The notes below the pieces were generated by a model. That model saw nothing but the letters and a program-made list of their open reading frames with translations, was not told where the DNA came from and made no database searches. A DNA stretch of 18,493 nt, taken from the NCBI GenBank assembly GCA_025935235.1, contig JAICVT010000044.1, positions 1 through 18,493 of the forward strand, given 5' to 3'. A program made the translations under genes and the position numbers. This document shows, in pieces, positions 1 through 7,636 of this stretch. The stretch is from Ktedonobacterales bacterium. Lineage in GTDB: Bacteria; Chloroflexota; Ktedonobacteria; Ktedonobacterales; JADMIN01. Each line of letters begins with the position of its first letter. The first letter of the stretch is position 1.

Positions 1-2241
1 CACCTGTTGGTGTCCCTCTAGCGGCAGACCGATCATGGCTCCGGTGCCGACATTCCACAGAAACACCTGCGCTAGCTTGTCTCCGGCGGCGAGTATCTTG
101 CTGTCTGGGCTAAACGCTAGCCCGCCCACCTCATCGTCGGCGTTGTCGCGCTCGTTAGCGGGAATCGGCAGCGAGCGCACTTTGGCGCCCGTCCGCACGT
201 CCCACAGTGTCACCTCGTTCGTGTCGGCGGTCGCCATCAGGGCGCCGTTCGGGCTGAACGCGACCTGACCGAGGCCATTGAAGCCATCCGTTTCGAGATG
301 ACTGAACGGCGAGTATGGCGCCTGACGCCAGATCAGGACTTGCCCATCCTCACCCGCTGAGACAAACTGCGACGCGCGCGGGTCGAATGCGACGGCGTTG
401 ATGACCTCAGTATGCGCGCGCAGGATCGGCGTGAGCGAGACGCGCTGCTTGACACTCCATACCCGCAGCCCGAAGACGCCGCCGCCCATGCCCGTCACGA
501 CGTACTGCCCGTCATGGCTGAACGCGATCGTGTTGATCGGGCCGTCGGTCTCGCTGAGCGGGGAGCCCACGAACGCGCGCTGGGCCAAATTCCAGAAGAG
601 CGCCTGCCCGGCGGCGCCGCCGGTGTCCTGATCGCCCGCGATCGCCAGCAACGAGCCATCCGGGCTGTAGGCCAGGGCGCGCACGTCGCCGGACTGCCCG
701 TGCGCGCTATCGCTGGCCAGCGTGACCGTCTGCGTGACCGCGCCGCTGAAGAGATCGAAGACATCTATACGCGCGCCCAGCTCATTCTTCAGATAGGTGA
801 AGTTGTCCTCCTGGCCGACCGCCAGACGGGAACTATCGGGGCTGAATGCCAGCGTGATGCTAAAGCCAAATGTCGAGCTTCCCGTCAACGGCAGCGAGGG
901 CAGGCGCATGTGCTGCGTGAAGTCCCACAGGCCGATCTGCTCGGTCTCGCAGAGTGAGTCGACGCACTCGCTCCAGGCCAGCAGCGAGCCATCCGGGCTG
1001 TATCTGAGGCTGTCAGACAGGATCGGGTTGTCATCGGTGATGTCTCCGGAGTCGCCATTGGCGAGGGTCGCCAGCAGTCCGCCGTTGCCGGCGCTCCACA
1101 GGCGGATGCCGGACTTTGAGCTCTTGGTCGCGACCGTGCGCCCGTCCGGGCTGATCGCTGCGGCGGTCAGGCTGTCTGTCGTGAGGATGCCGTTCCGCAG
1201 CGTGTCGGGCTGATGCTGAAGCGTGAAGCTCAGGCGCAGCTTGTGGGTCGCGCCATTCCAGAGCAGCACGCGGTTGTTGTGGGGGTCGATCGCCATGATG
1301 GTCGAGCCATCGGCGCTGTAGGCGACATCGGTGTAATTGGCGTTAGTTGTGGCGCCGTCGGGTTGGGCGCCGATCAGCACGGCGTCCAGATAGGCGGCGC
1401 TATCCAGGCCGTTCAGCAGGGCGTTGCGCGTGTCGAAGTCGTCGCTCTGCTTCGAGGCGGCCACCGCCAGCAGCAGCCCCTGATCGAGATGGCTGTTGGC
1501 CAGCGCATCGTTGGCCTTGCCCGCGATGTCGTGTCCGCGCAGGATGGTATTCTGGTCGCTGGTCACTTTGTAGAGTGCCATGCTGATGATCGAGAGCGCC
1601 AGCGTGATGAGGATGCCCGTGGTCAGCGCGCCGATGGTCGTGCGCTGGCGGCGCGTGCTGGCGTGGCGGCTGGCGATGATGAACTGCGTCTGCTCCTGGC
1701 TGGGGGCGGGCTGTTTGCCGCCGCTGGTGGCCAGCCACTGCTCGGCTTCGGACAGATCCTTGCCGCGCAGCATGAAACTGGCGTTGCGGCCTTTGCTCTC
1801 CCACTCTTTAGCGCGCACCAGCAGTCGCGTGCCAGCGCGCAGATAGGGTAGATCGGTATCCAGCGCGCTCAAGAGCTTGCCGAATGCCTGTCGCGGGTCG
1901 TCGCTCTCGCGGAAGAAGATCCAGTTGAGCGCGGCCAGCGCGGGCGGCGCCTGGTTGGTGGGAATATCGCGGCGGATGATCGGGATCAGTCGCTTGTTGT
2001 TGGCGCGGGCGAACTCCAGCTCTTCCTGGCAGATCGGCGACGCGACGTAGTCGGGGCTGACTACACAGACGAAGGCGTCGGAACTGGTGATGGCCTGATG
2101 AATCTCGTCGCGCCAGTCCGCCGAGGGCGGGATGTCGCGCAGATCCACCCAGACGGAGCGCTTGCTGGCGTCGAGCGCGGCGCGCAGGTCTTCGATGAAG
2201 GCCTTGTCGCGGCGAGAGTAGGAGATGAAGACGTCGGCCAC
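1..2241 (-). CDS. TIR domain - transmembrane - WD40 repeat protein (3' end outside window)
   Basis: 747 residues are visible and the frame is still open at base 1, so the C-terminus is missing. Residues 1-125 form a TIR_2-type domain, starting with ADVFISYSRRD. The segment S68-x-x-C71-x-x-E74-L matches the SxWCxxEL helix that carries the catalytic glutamate of NAD-cleaving TIRs, so E74 is the candidate. A basic stretch (RHASTRRQR, about 192-200) precedes one membrane helix at about 202-223, predicting TIR inside and propeller outside. From about residue 283 onward come WD-type blade ends such as IRLWS, IGLWD, LRVWS, VTLWD and VFLWN; I count about nine, one of them degenerate (VFDL). No NTPase domain lies between TIR and propeller. 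The start is a GTG at 2241 with GGAAAG about 10 bases upstream. The family is clear, but ligand and output are unknown. It may be a stress or defence sensor; that is inference. Confidence 0.88.
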   Translation of the reverse strand, partial: MADVFISYSRRDKAFIEDLRAALDASKRSVWVDLRDIPPSADWRDEIHQAITSSDAFVCVVSPDYVASPICQEELEFARANNKRLIPIIRRDIPTNQAPPALAALNWIFFRESDDPRQAFGKLLSALDTDLPYLRAGTRLLVRAKEWESKGRNASFMLRGKDLSEAEQWLATSGGKQPAPSQEQTQFIIASRHASTRRQRTTIGALTTGILITLALSIISMALYKVTSDQNTILRGHDIAGKANDALANSHLDQGLLLAVAASKQSDDFDTRNALLNGLDSAAYLDAVLIGAQPDGATTNANYTDVAYSADGSTIMAIDPHNNRVLLWNGATHKLRLSFTLQHQPDTLRNGILTTDSLTAAAISPDGRTVATKSSKSGIRLWSAGNGGLLATLANGDSGDITDDNPILSDSLRYSPDGSLLAWSECVDSLCETEQIGLWDFTQHMRLPSLPLTGSSTFGFSITLAFSPDSSRLAVGQEDNFTYLKNELGARIDVFDLFSGAVTQTVTLASDSAHGQSGDVRALAYSPDGSLLAIAGDQDTGGAAGQALFWNLAQRAFVGSPLSETDGPINTIAFSHDGQYVVTGMGGGVFGLRVWSVKQRVSLTPILRAHTEVINAVAFDPRASQFVSAGEDGQVLIWRQAPYSPFSHLETDGFNGLGQVAFSPNGALMATADTNEVTLWDVRTGAKVRSLPIPANERDNADDEVGGLAFSPDSKILAAGDKLAQVFLWNVGTGAMIGLPLEGHQQV

Positions 2242-2341
2242 GGCAGACTCACTTTCCTGATACCGTGTGGCGGGCAATCGAACCGAGCTATCCTTGGGAA
2301 GCGTGTAGTGTCGCGCCGTGCAGAGCAAGCGATGGAGTGGC

Positions 2342-2358
2342 GCGCGCCCAGTATACCA
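2342..2358 (-). promoter_or_regulatory. Putative extended -10 promoter for the TIR-WD40 gene
   Basis: On the minus strand TGG-TATACT reads as an extended -10 element, with the hexamer at 2350-2355. No good -35 is present at the usual distance. It would give a leader of about 100 bases before the GTG at 2241. This is a motif match only. Confidence 0.35.
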
Positions 2359-2571
2359 AGGATGCGCTGCGTCGTATACCACGATGTCAGGTGCGGTGGA
2401 GGAAACTCGCAGGTCAGCACAATGGCGGCTGGCGCCCGCGACTGTGGTTGGCTATACTTGGTCACGGCGCCCCACACACCAGAGAGGAAGAGGGCTGGGC
2501 GCGTGCGGATGGAACCTTCTCACGGCTGGTGGAGAGCGCAGGGCAGCGCTCTGGGGCGCAGGGAGATGGCG

Positions 2572-2626
2572 TGTAGCGCGGCGATGTAGCGCGTGATGGA
2601 TAGGTTTCCCGCGTAGGTTTCCCGCG
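2572..2626. repeat. Two adjacent pairs of 13-base-period direct repeats
   Basis: TGTAGCGCG occurs at 2572-2580 and 2585-2593, a 13-base offset. TAGGTTTCCCGCG occurs as an exact head-to-tail duplicate at 2601-2613 and 2614-2626. Both lie within 140 bases upstream of the SnoaL-like start, so they could be regulator binding sites or simple slippage duplications. Confidence 0.7.
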
Positions 2627-2708
2627 TGTCCGGAAGAGGCTACAGATGTGTCCTCGCGCTGGCCGCCTGCCGTGGCGTCCGCGCAACCGCAAAGGAGCGT
2701 AACAGAGC

Positions 2709-3173
2709 ATGTCGCCTGAAGAGCATCTCAAGTTGGCTCGTCGCCTCTTCGAAGAGGGCTGGAGCAAGGGCAATCTGGATGTGGTGGATGAGTGCGTCGG
2801 CGCGAGCTATGTCGGCTACGATCCCGCGCAGCCAGAGCCGACTCGTGGAATCGAGGCGCTGAAGCAGTCCATACAGGGTTATCGCGCGGCGTTCCCCGAT
2901 CTCACGTTCACGATCGACGAGGCCTATGCAGCCGGCGCCGATCACACCGTACTGCGCTGGACCGCGCGTGGCACGCAGCAGGGCGCGTTGCTGGGCATCT
3001 CGCCGACTGGCAGAAGCGCCAGCGTCGTCGGCCTCACGCTCTCGCGCATCGAGGGCGGCAAGATTGTGGAAGAGCACACTAACTGGGACACGCTCGGACT
3101 CCTGCAGCAGCTCGGCGCCATCACCGCGCCGCAGCCCGCGCAGGTCAGCGAGCAGCGACCCTCCGCGCACTGA
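2709..3173 (+). CDS. SnoaL-like (ester cyclase / NTF2-fold) protein
   Basis: 154 residues. The sequence fits the SnoaL-like polyketide cyclase/ester cyclase group of the NTF2-like fold: an N-terminal helix with NLDVVDECV, the segment YRAAFPDLTFTIDEAYA (about 58-74), then TVLRWTARGTQQG and a final strand pair with GGKIVEEHTNWDTLGLLQQLG. Length is typical, with an extra Pro/Ala/Ser-rich tail of about 15 residues. AAAGGAG at 2691-2697 lies 11 bases before the ATG and fixes the start. The gene is flanked by non-coding DNA and closed by a strong hairpin, so it is probably transcribed alone. Members of this fold act on very different small molecules, and nothing nearby suggests a polyketide pathway, so the substrate is unknown. 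Confidence 0.85.
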   Translation: MSPEEHLKLARRLFEEGWSKGNLDVVDECVGASYVGYDPAQPEPTRGIEALKQSIQGYRAAFPDLTFTIDEAYAAGADHTVLRWTARGTQQGALLGISPTGRSASVVGLTLSRIEGGKIVEEHTNWDTLGLLQQLGAITAPQPAQVSEQRPSAH

Positions 3174-3208
3174 TGCGCCGCGATGGAACGGCGTCCAAGC
3201 ACATTTCT

Positions 3209-3238
3209 GAGGCCAGGAGCAGACACGCTCCTGGCCTC
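3209..3238 (+). terminator. Perfect hairpin after the SnoaL-like gene
   Basis: GAGGCCAGGAGC (3209-3220) pairs fully with GCTCCTGGCCTC (3227-3238) across a 6-base loop, 35 bases after the stop codon. The following bases are not a clear T run (GCTTCC), so termination strength is uncertain. Confidence 0.65.
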
Positions 3239-3297
3239 GCTTCCTGCCGGTTGGCGCATGCGGTTGAATCGGTGAACCCATGCCAACGCTTCACTAT

Positions 3298-3327
3298 TTG
3301 ACGTGGCTCCGTGGCGGCGCCTATACT
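3298..3327 (+). promoter_or_regulatory. Sigma70-type promoter of the TatD-ligase unit
   Basis: TTGACG (3298-3303), an 18-base spacer and TATACT (3322-3327) form one of the best promoter matches in the window. Transcription would begin near 3334, leaving a leader of about 87 bases before the ATG at 3421. Confidence 0.65.
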
Positions 3328-3420
3328 TTGTAGCGGACGCCCGCACGGCCAGCGTTTCGGCGTTCGCGCGACTCAGCGGCGAGCCTGCTTGGTAGCGAGG
3401 GATCGGCCAGCGGGAGGGGT

Positions 3421-4212
3421 ATGGCGGCGCTCGTAGACTCGCACGCGCATGTGCAGATGCGCCAGTTCAACGCTGACCGCGATCAGGTCATCGCGGCGGC
3501 CTTCGCCGATGGCGTGGCGCGGATGGTGGCGCCGGGGACTGATGTCCCGACCAGCAGGCTTGCTATCGAGCTGGCGGAGCGCTATCCGGGGCGTGTCTTT
3601 GCCGCCGTCGGCACGCACCCCCACGACGCGACCACCCTCACCGACGCCGCTCTTGCCGAGCAGCGCGAGCTGGCGCGCTCGCCGCATGTCGTCGCCATCG
3701 GCGAGATCGGCCTGGACTACTATCGCAACCTCTCGCCGCGCGAGACGCAGCGCGAGGCGCTGACGCGCCAGTTCGCGCTGGCGCGGGAGCTTGATCTGCC
3801 GGTCATCCTGCACAATCGCGAGTCACACGCCGATATGATCGCGCTGCTGCGCTCCGAAGGTCAGGGGCTGCGCGGCGTCTTCCATTGCTTCATCGGCGAT
3901 CAGGCGATGGCGCGCGACGCGCTCGATCTCGGCTTCTATCTCTCCTTCGCGGGGCCGGTCACCTTCCCCAAAAATGCCGAGCTGGCCGCGGTGGCCGCCT
4001 GGGCGCCGCTCGACCGCGTGCTGGTGGAGACTGACTGCCCCTATCTGACGCCGGCGCCCTTCCGAGGGCGGCGCAATGAGCCGCGCTATGTCGCGCTGAC
4101 GGCGCGCCACATCGCCGAGGTGCGTGGTCTGCCGTTCGATCAATTCGCCGAGGCCACCGCCCAGAACGCCGCGACGCTCTTCCGACTGCCATCGCTGCCT
4201 GAGAATCTGTGA
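3421..4212 (+). CDS. tatD: TatD-family metal-dependent hydrolase (DNase)
   Basis: 263 residues, the usual TatD length. All expected metal ligands of the TIM-barrel fold are present: H8 and H10 in DSHAH, E95 in GEIGLDYY, H131 in ILHNRES, H155 in VFHCF and D205 in ETDCPYLTP. FRGRRNEP after the last ligand is the usual family signature. TatD enzymes are cytoplasmic Mg-dependent nucleases acting on DNA 3' ends and are linked to DNA repair; this member's substrate is inferred from family. GGGAGGGG lies immediately before the ATG, and the DSHAH motif at residues 6-10 leaves no room for a later start. It sits 26 bases upstream of the ligase gene on the same strand, likely one operon. In many bacteria tatD lies near aminoacyl-tRNA synthetase genes such as metS, so this pairing is in character. 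Confidence 0.93.
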   Translation: MAALVDSHAHVQMRQFNADRDQVIAAAFADGVARMVAPGTDVPTSRLAIELAERYPGRVFAAVGTHPHDATTLTDAALAEQRELARSPHVVAIGEIGLDYYRNLSPRETQREALTRQFALARELDLPVILHNRESHADMIALLRSEGQGLRGVFHCFIGDQAMARDALDLGFYLSFAGPVTFPKNAELAAVAAWAPLDRVLVETDCPYLTPAPFRGRRNEPRYVALTARHIAEVRGLPFDQFAEATAQNAATLFRLPSLPENL

Positions 4213-4238
4213 GAACGCGTGAGAACGGAGCCTAGCGC

Positions 4239-5477
4239 ATGCGCCTGTTCAATACCCTGAGCCAATCCATCGAGACCGTGCGGCCGCTAGACGACGAGGT
4301 CACGCTCTACGTCTGCGGCATCACGCCGTATGATACGACCCACCTCGGCCACGCCTTCATCAATGTCGTCTACGACACGCTGCGCCGCCACCTGCTCTGG
4401 CGCGGCATGTCGGTCTGCTACACACAGAACGTCACCGACATTGACGACGACATCCTGCGCAAGGCGCGCGAGGTGGGGCTAGCCTGGGATGCGCTGGGTC
4501 TGCGCGAGACGGAGCGCTACATGCGCGACCTGACCGCGCTCAACGTCTTGCCGCCGACGCACTACGTGCGCGCCAGCGCGGCCATCGAGCAGATGGTAGC
4601 GCTGATCTCCGAGCTGCTGGCCAAGGGGCTGGCCTACGAGCGAAGGGGCTGGGTCTACTACGATGTCAGCGCCGATCCCGGCTTTGGCGCGCTGGCCGAG
4701 GCATCGGGCATCCACGGCTACCAACAGTTGCTGACCACCGCCAACGAGCGCGGTAACTTCCCTGACGACCAGCGCAAGAACGATCCGCTCGACTTCGTGC
4801 TCTGGCAGGCGCAGCAGCCCGGCGAGCCGGCCTGGCCCAGCCCGTGGAGCGATGGCCGCCCTGGCTGGCACATCGAGTGTAGCGCGCTGGCGACCAAGCT
4901 GCTTGGCCCGCAAATCACCATCCACGGCGGTGGCTCTGACCTGATCTTCCCGCATCACACCTGCGAGATCGGGCAGAGCGAGCACGCGACCGGCGTCACG
5001 CCTTTCGTGCAGGTGTGGATGCACTGCGCGATGGTGGGGCTGGACGGCGAGAAGATGAGCAAGTCGCTGGGCAACCTGATCCTGGCAGGCGATCTGCTCA
5101 AGACATACACGCCCGACGCCATCCGCCTGCTGCTGCTCTCGCATCACTATCGTCAGCCGTGGGAATATCGCGCCGAGGAGATGGACGCCGCCGCCGCACG
5201 CGCCGATCGCTATCGCGCCGCCGTGCATGCCAGCGACGCGCACGAGGCGCCTCAAGGCGACGATCTGATCGCCCAGCGCGCGGTGGAGTCGTTCGGCGCC
5301 GCGCTGGACAACGATCTCGCCACGCCGACCGCGCTCGCCACGCTCGACGCGCTGGCCGCCGCCACGCTGGAGGCGCCAACGCTGGCGCGGGTGGCTGCGC
5401 TGCGCGAGCTGGGCGGCATCCTCGGCTTTACCTTCGGCGACATCAATCCGCCCGCCGCGCCCTGGACGCTGGAGTAG
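4239..5477 (+). CDS. Short cysteinyl-tRNA synthetase-family ligase with MshC-like features
   Basis: 412 residues with the class I synthetase catalytic fold. The HIGH-type motif is H35-L-G-H38 inside CGITPYDTTHLGHA and the KMSKS motif is at 272-276. Zinc ligands expected of CysRS are all present: C26, C214 (GWHIECSA), H239 and E243 (FPHHTCE). Several stretches resemble mycothiol ligase MshC more than ordinary CysRS: CGITPYDxTHLGHA, NVLPPTHYV, PGEPAWPSP, GRPGWHIEC and GGGSDLIFPHH. It ends after the helical bundle and lacks the C-terminal anticodon-recognition region that brings normal CysRS to about 460 residues or more; MshC also lacks it. It may be the housekeeping CysRS of this lineage or a paralogue that joins cysteine to another amine. 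GGAG at 4227-4230 lies 8 bases before the ATG. Confidence 0.85.
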   Translation: MRLFNTLSQSIETVRPLDDEVTLYVCGITPYDTTHLGHAFINVVYDTLRRHLLWRGMSVCYTQNVTDIDDDILRKAREVGLAWDALGLRETERYMRDLTALNVLPPTHYVRASAAIEQMVALISELLAKGLAYERRGWVYYDVSADPGFGALAEASGIHGYQQLLTTANERGNFPDDQRKNDPLDFVLWQAQQPGEPAWPSPWSDGRPGWHIECSALATKLLGPQITIHGGGSDLIFPHHTCEIGQSEHATGVTPFVQVWMHCAMVGLDGEKMSKSLGNLILAGDLLKTYTPDAIRLLLLSHHYRQPWEYRAEEMDAAAARADRYRAAVHASDAHEAPQGDDLIAQRAVESFGAALDNDLATPTALATLDALAAATLEAPTLARVAALRELGGILGFTFGDINPPAAPWTLE

Positions 5478-5480
5478 CGC

Positions 5481-5557
5481 AACCTCTCCCCCAGCCCTAC
5501 CCAGCGCCGCATCCCCTGAAATAGGTTCCCCTCCCTTGCGAGGGAGGGGGAGAGGTT
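5481..5557. terminator. Palindromic repeat / bidirectional terminator between convergent genes
   Basis: The inner stem CCCCTCCCT (5528-5536) pairs with AGGGAGGGG (5541-5549) over a TGCG loop. The outer AACCTCTCCCCC (5481-5492) can pair with GGGGGAGAGGTT (5546-5557) as an alternative, longer-range stem. It lies between the stop codons of the ligase (plus) and the small membrane protein (minus), so it can serve both. Its left part resembles the element at 16375-16412. Confidence 0.65.
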
Positions 5558-5561
5558 CGCT

Positions 5562-5867
5562 CTAGAATTCCTGCGCGATGTCGGAGCGGCGGCCGCGGCC
5601 AGTGATGAAGTCTACCAGCAGCGCGCCGATGCCCGCGCCCAGCGAGCAGGCCAGGAACGCAGCATAAAACCACGAGACCGCGTCAATCGTCACATGGGCG
5701 ACAACGGTGAAATACTCCAGCCCGGCGGCGGTCAGCGCGACCAGGATCACGGCGCCCACCAGCGCCAGCCAGCGCGTGCGAGGCTGGCTGATGAGCGAGG
5801 CGACGAAGAGCCCGCCGGGCAGCGAGAGCACGGCGGCGATGATGAGCAGGATGACGCTTAACGACAC
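5562..5867 (-). CDS. Small three-helix membrane protein, function unknown
   Basis: 101 residues from a GTG start at 5867. AGGAGG lies 5 bases upstream, which favours this start over the longer open frame reaching 6107, whose extra sequence is Arg/Pro/Ala-rich and looks non-coding. Three hydrophobic segments are seen at about 3-24, 33-55 and 64-87, separated by the basic loop SQPRTRW and followed by a charged tail (TGRGRRSDIAQEF). There is no signal peptidase site or known motif. The gene converges on the TatD-ligase unit and is divergent from the PRC/BON gene. I do not recognise the family. Confidence 0.7.
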   Translation of the reverse strand: MSLSVILLIIAAVLSLPGGLFVASLISQPRTRWLALVGAVILVALTAAGLEYFTVVAHVTIDAVSWFYAAFLACSLGAGIGALLVDFITGRGRRSDIAQEF

Positions 5868-6060
5868 AGTGGCCTCCTGTATGCATATTTCGCTGGGGAT
5901 GTCTGGAGAGTGGCGCAGGCACCTTTCGCGCGAGCGTCCCCTTGCGATATTGTACGACGACCAGCTCCCAACAGGATAGAACGGCCAGGAGGCCTGCGGC
6001 GTCGCGCGCGCGGCAGCGCCTGGTACCGCGGGGCAGGCGCTCACCAGCGGCTGCCCCGCC

Positions 6061-6093
6061 CATCGAGCGCCTATCGAGCGCCTATCGAGCGCC
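6061..6093. repeat. Triple 11-bp tandem repeat
   Basis: CATCGAGCGCC is followed by two exact copies of TATCGAGCGCC with no spacer. The 11-base period is close to one helical turn, so a protein could bind all copies on one face of the DNA. It lies about 80 bases upstream of the candidate promoter of the PRC/BON gene. Confidence 0.85.
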
Positions 6094-6173
6094 AGCCGGG
6101 TGTCCAATGGCGCCGGGCGCCGCGCAATGTGTAGCGGCTACCCGCCATCACTCGTTTCTGGCTCTAGGGGGGC

Positions 6174-6202
6174 TTGCGCGACTCGCGCTCCTAACATATG
6201 CT
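6174..6202 (+). promoter_or_regulatory. Candidate promoter of the PRC/BON gene
   Basis: TTGCGC (6174-6179), a 17-base spacer and TATGCT (6197-6202). Both hexamers are imperfect. The predicted leader is about 50 bases before the ATG at 6259. Confidence 0.4.
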
Positions 6203-6258
6203 ACATGACTGGGACGCTATGAGCGCGCGCTGAATCATAGCGCCTGTGGACGATTGAC

Positions 6259-7095
6259 ATGATTGATACGACACGGCGCCGAGTGGGAGAAATATCGTTG
6301 TTTAGCGAGCGCAGTTTGCACGGCGATCAGCCGGCGCGTCGCGTCATTCGGTTTGGCCAGCGACTATCGAGCGATCTGCTGCCCACCATACCGCAGCGTG
6401 CGCGCGGCGTGGATGATAGCGTCATGGGGCGGCTGCGCGGCGTGCGGCTGCGGGCGCGTGGTCGCGAGGCCTGGCTGCGGCTGCGCGCCAGCGACCTGAG
6501 CCGCGAGGTGCGCACCATCCCCGTCAACACGATCCAGGCGCCTGCGCCGACTCCCGATGCGCTGGAGCTGCGCGGCGGCATGCGTGTGGAATGCCATGAG
6601 GGCTACGTGGGGCGGCTCGATGGGCTGGTGATCGAGACGCGCGAGGGCACGGTCTCCGATCTGATCGTGCGAATCCGCGGCGATGCGCTGGCCGATGTCG
6701 AGCTATCCAGCGATCCGATGTTCAAACTGGTCAATGCGCAGGGGCAGGAGGCGCTGATCTCGCCGACCTGGGCCGTCTCGGTGGCGCAGTCGCCAAGTGT
6801 GCTGCCCTTCATGCCAGCCGAGCTGACGCTGCGCCTGGACGCCACCGTGGAGCAGGTCGCCTCGGCGGGCCTGCTGCGTACCGATGGCCAACTGACCGCC
6901 GCCGTCTGGCAGATCCTCAGCGAGAATCCCGCGCTGGCGCCCTCCCTGGGGCGGCTGCGCGTGCAGGTGCGCGATGGCGAGGTGACGCTGCTGGGCGCGC
7001 TTCCCAGCCCACGGCATCGCGCCTCCGCCGAGCAGGACATCTGGCATCTGCCCGGCGTCATCGCCGTGCGCAACGAGACGACTCTGAGCGAGTAG
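6259..7095 (+). CDS. PRC-barrel-like and BON domain protein
   Basis: 278 residues, no signal peptide and no membrane helix. Residues about 105-175 (RGGMRVECHEGYVGRLDGLV, then SDLIVRIRG) look like a PRC-barrel beta domain. Residues about 210-276 match a BON domain: a helix, then LRVQVRDGEVTLLGALPS, a second helix and a closing LPGVIAVRNETTL strand. The first 100 residues are Arg-rich without a recognised fold. BON domains often bind phospholipid or glycine-rich partners, and PRC barrels are protein-interaction or RNA-related modules. The cytoplasmic role here is unknown. The start has only a weak GTGGA ribosome site. The stop is 6 bases from the convergent response regulator stop, leaving no space for a separate terminator. 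Confidence 0.75.
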   Translation: MIDTTRRRVGEISLFSERSLHGDQPARRVIRFGQRLSSDLLPTIPQRARGVDDSVMGRLRGVRLRARGREAWLRLRASDLSREVRTIPVNTIQAPAPTPDALELRGGMRVECHEGYVGRLDGLVIETREGTVSDLIVRIRGDALADVELSSDPMFKLVNAQGQEALISPTWAVSVAQSPSVLPFMPAELTLRLDATVEQVASAGLLRTDGQLTAAVWQILSENPALAPSLGRLRVQVRDGEVTLLGALPSPRHRASAEQDIWHLPGVIAVRNETTLSE

Positions 7096-7101
7096 CCGCG
7101 C

Positions 7102-7533
7102 TCAGCTCGCCTGCTCATCCAGTGGCAGCAGGCGGTTCAGAATCGCCTCGACCTCATCAATGGCGAAGGGCTTGGGCAGGATCGCATCCACACTGGCTTT
7201 GCGGGCATAGCGCAGAGCGCCCGCCGTCATCGCCACGATCAGCGGCGCCGTGTGGCCGTCAGTCTCCGCGTCGCGGCGCAGCGTCTCGATGAGCGCGGCG
7301 CCATCGAGCTGCGGCATCATCATGTCGGTGAAGATGAGCGCCGGATGATGCTCACGGGCGAGCGCCAGCCCCGCTGGGCCGCGAAACGCGGTCAGCGTGG
7401 CATAGCCCGCCTCCTCAACGATCAACGCGAGCGCTTCGGCGATCGGCGCCTCGTCGTCTACGATCAGCACGAGGGGCGAAGCGTGCGACCCGGCTGGCTC
7501 CTCGCTCGGTTGCGCACTGTCTGACGGATCCAT
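7102..7533 (-). CDS. Single-domain response regulator (CheY-like receiver)
   Basis: 143 residues. The receiver domain spans about 20-137 with the acidic pair D26/D27 (LIVDDE), the phospho-acceptor D70 (FTDMMMPQLDG), T103 (AMTAG) and K121 (PKPF). There is no output domain, so it must act by protein contact or as a phosphate relay. The frame stays open upstream into the KaiC-like gene, but the ATG at 7533 with GAGGG about 11 bases before it directly precedes a short Ser/Glu linker and the domain, so I chose it. It lies 103 bases downstream of the KaiC-like gene on the same strand. No histidine kinase is in the window. Confidence 0.9.
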   Translation of the reverse strand: MDPSDSAQPSEEPAGSHASPLVLIVDDEAPIAEALALIVEEAGYATLTAFRGPAGLALAREHHPALIFTDMMMPQLDGAALIETLRRDAETDGHTAPLIVAMTAGALRYARKASVDAILPKPFAIDEVEAILNRLLPLDEQAS

Positions 7534-7636
7534 ATAGGCGGATTCCCTCTCGAAGCGCCACAATAGGTCGTAAGCGTTGTACTCTGGCCACTGATCGCCG
7601 GTCGTTTCCCGCTGGGCAAGACTGAGGGCCGACCCA

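Larger units (their letters stand above)
2242..2708. other. 467-bp intergenic region without a convincing gene
   Basis: It separates the divergent TIR-WD40 and SnoaL-like genes, so it should hold both promoters. Several reading frames are open because of the high GC, but none encodes a recognisable domain or has a good ribosome site. Visible structure: GTATACC twice (2351-2357 and 2374-2380), a TATACT at 2453-2458 on the plus strand, and two sets of 13-base-period direct repeats at 2572-2626. No RNA gene was recognised. Confidence 0.6.
5868..6258. other. 391-bp divergent intergenic region
   Basis: It lies between the start of the small membrane protein (minus) and the PRC/BON gene (plus), so both promoters should be here. 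A minus-strand TACAAT is at 5949-5954 without a good -35. The 11-base triple tandem repeat is at 6061-6093. A candidate plus-strand promoter is at 6174-6202. Open frames through it have no recognisable domain. Confidence 0.6.

Noticed and set aside
412..1851. Plus-strand open frames inside the TIR-WD40 gene
   Set aside because: The minus-strand frame runs unbroken for 747 codons with clear TIR and WD40 sequence; the plus frames show nothing recognisable.
5868..6107. N-terminal extension of the small membrane protein to 6107
   Set aside because: The extra residues are Arg/Pro/Ala-rich without pattern, and a GTG with an ideal AGGAGG site sits exactly before the first membrane helix.
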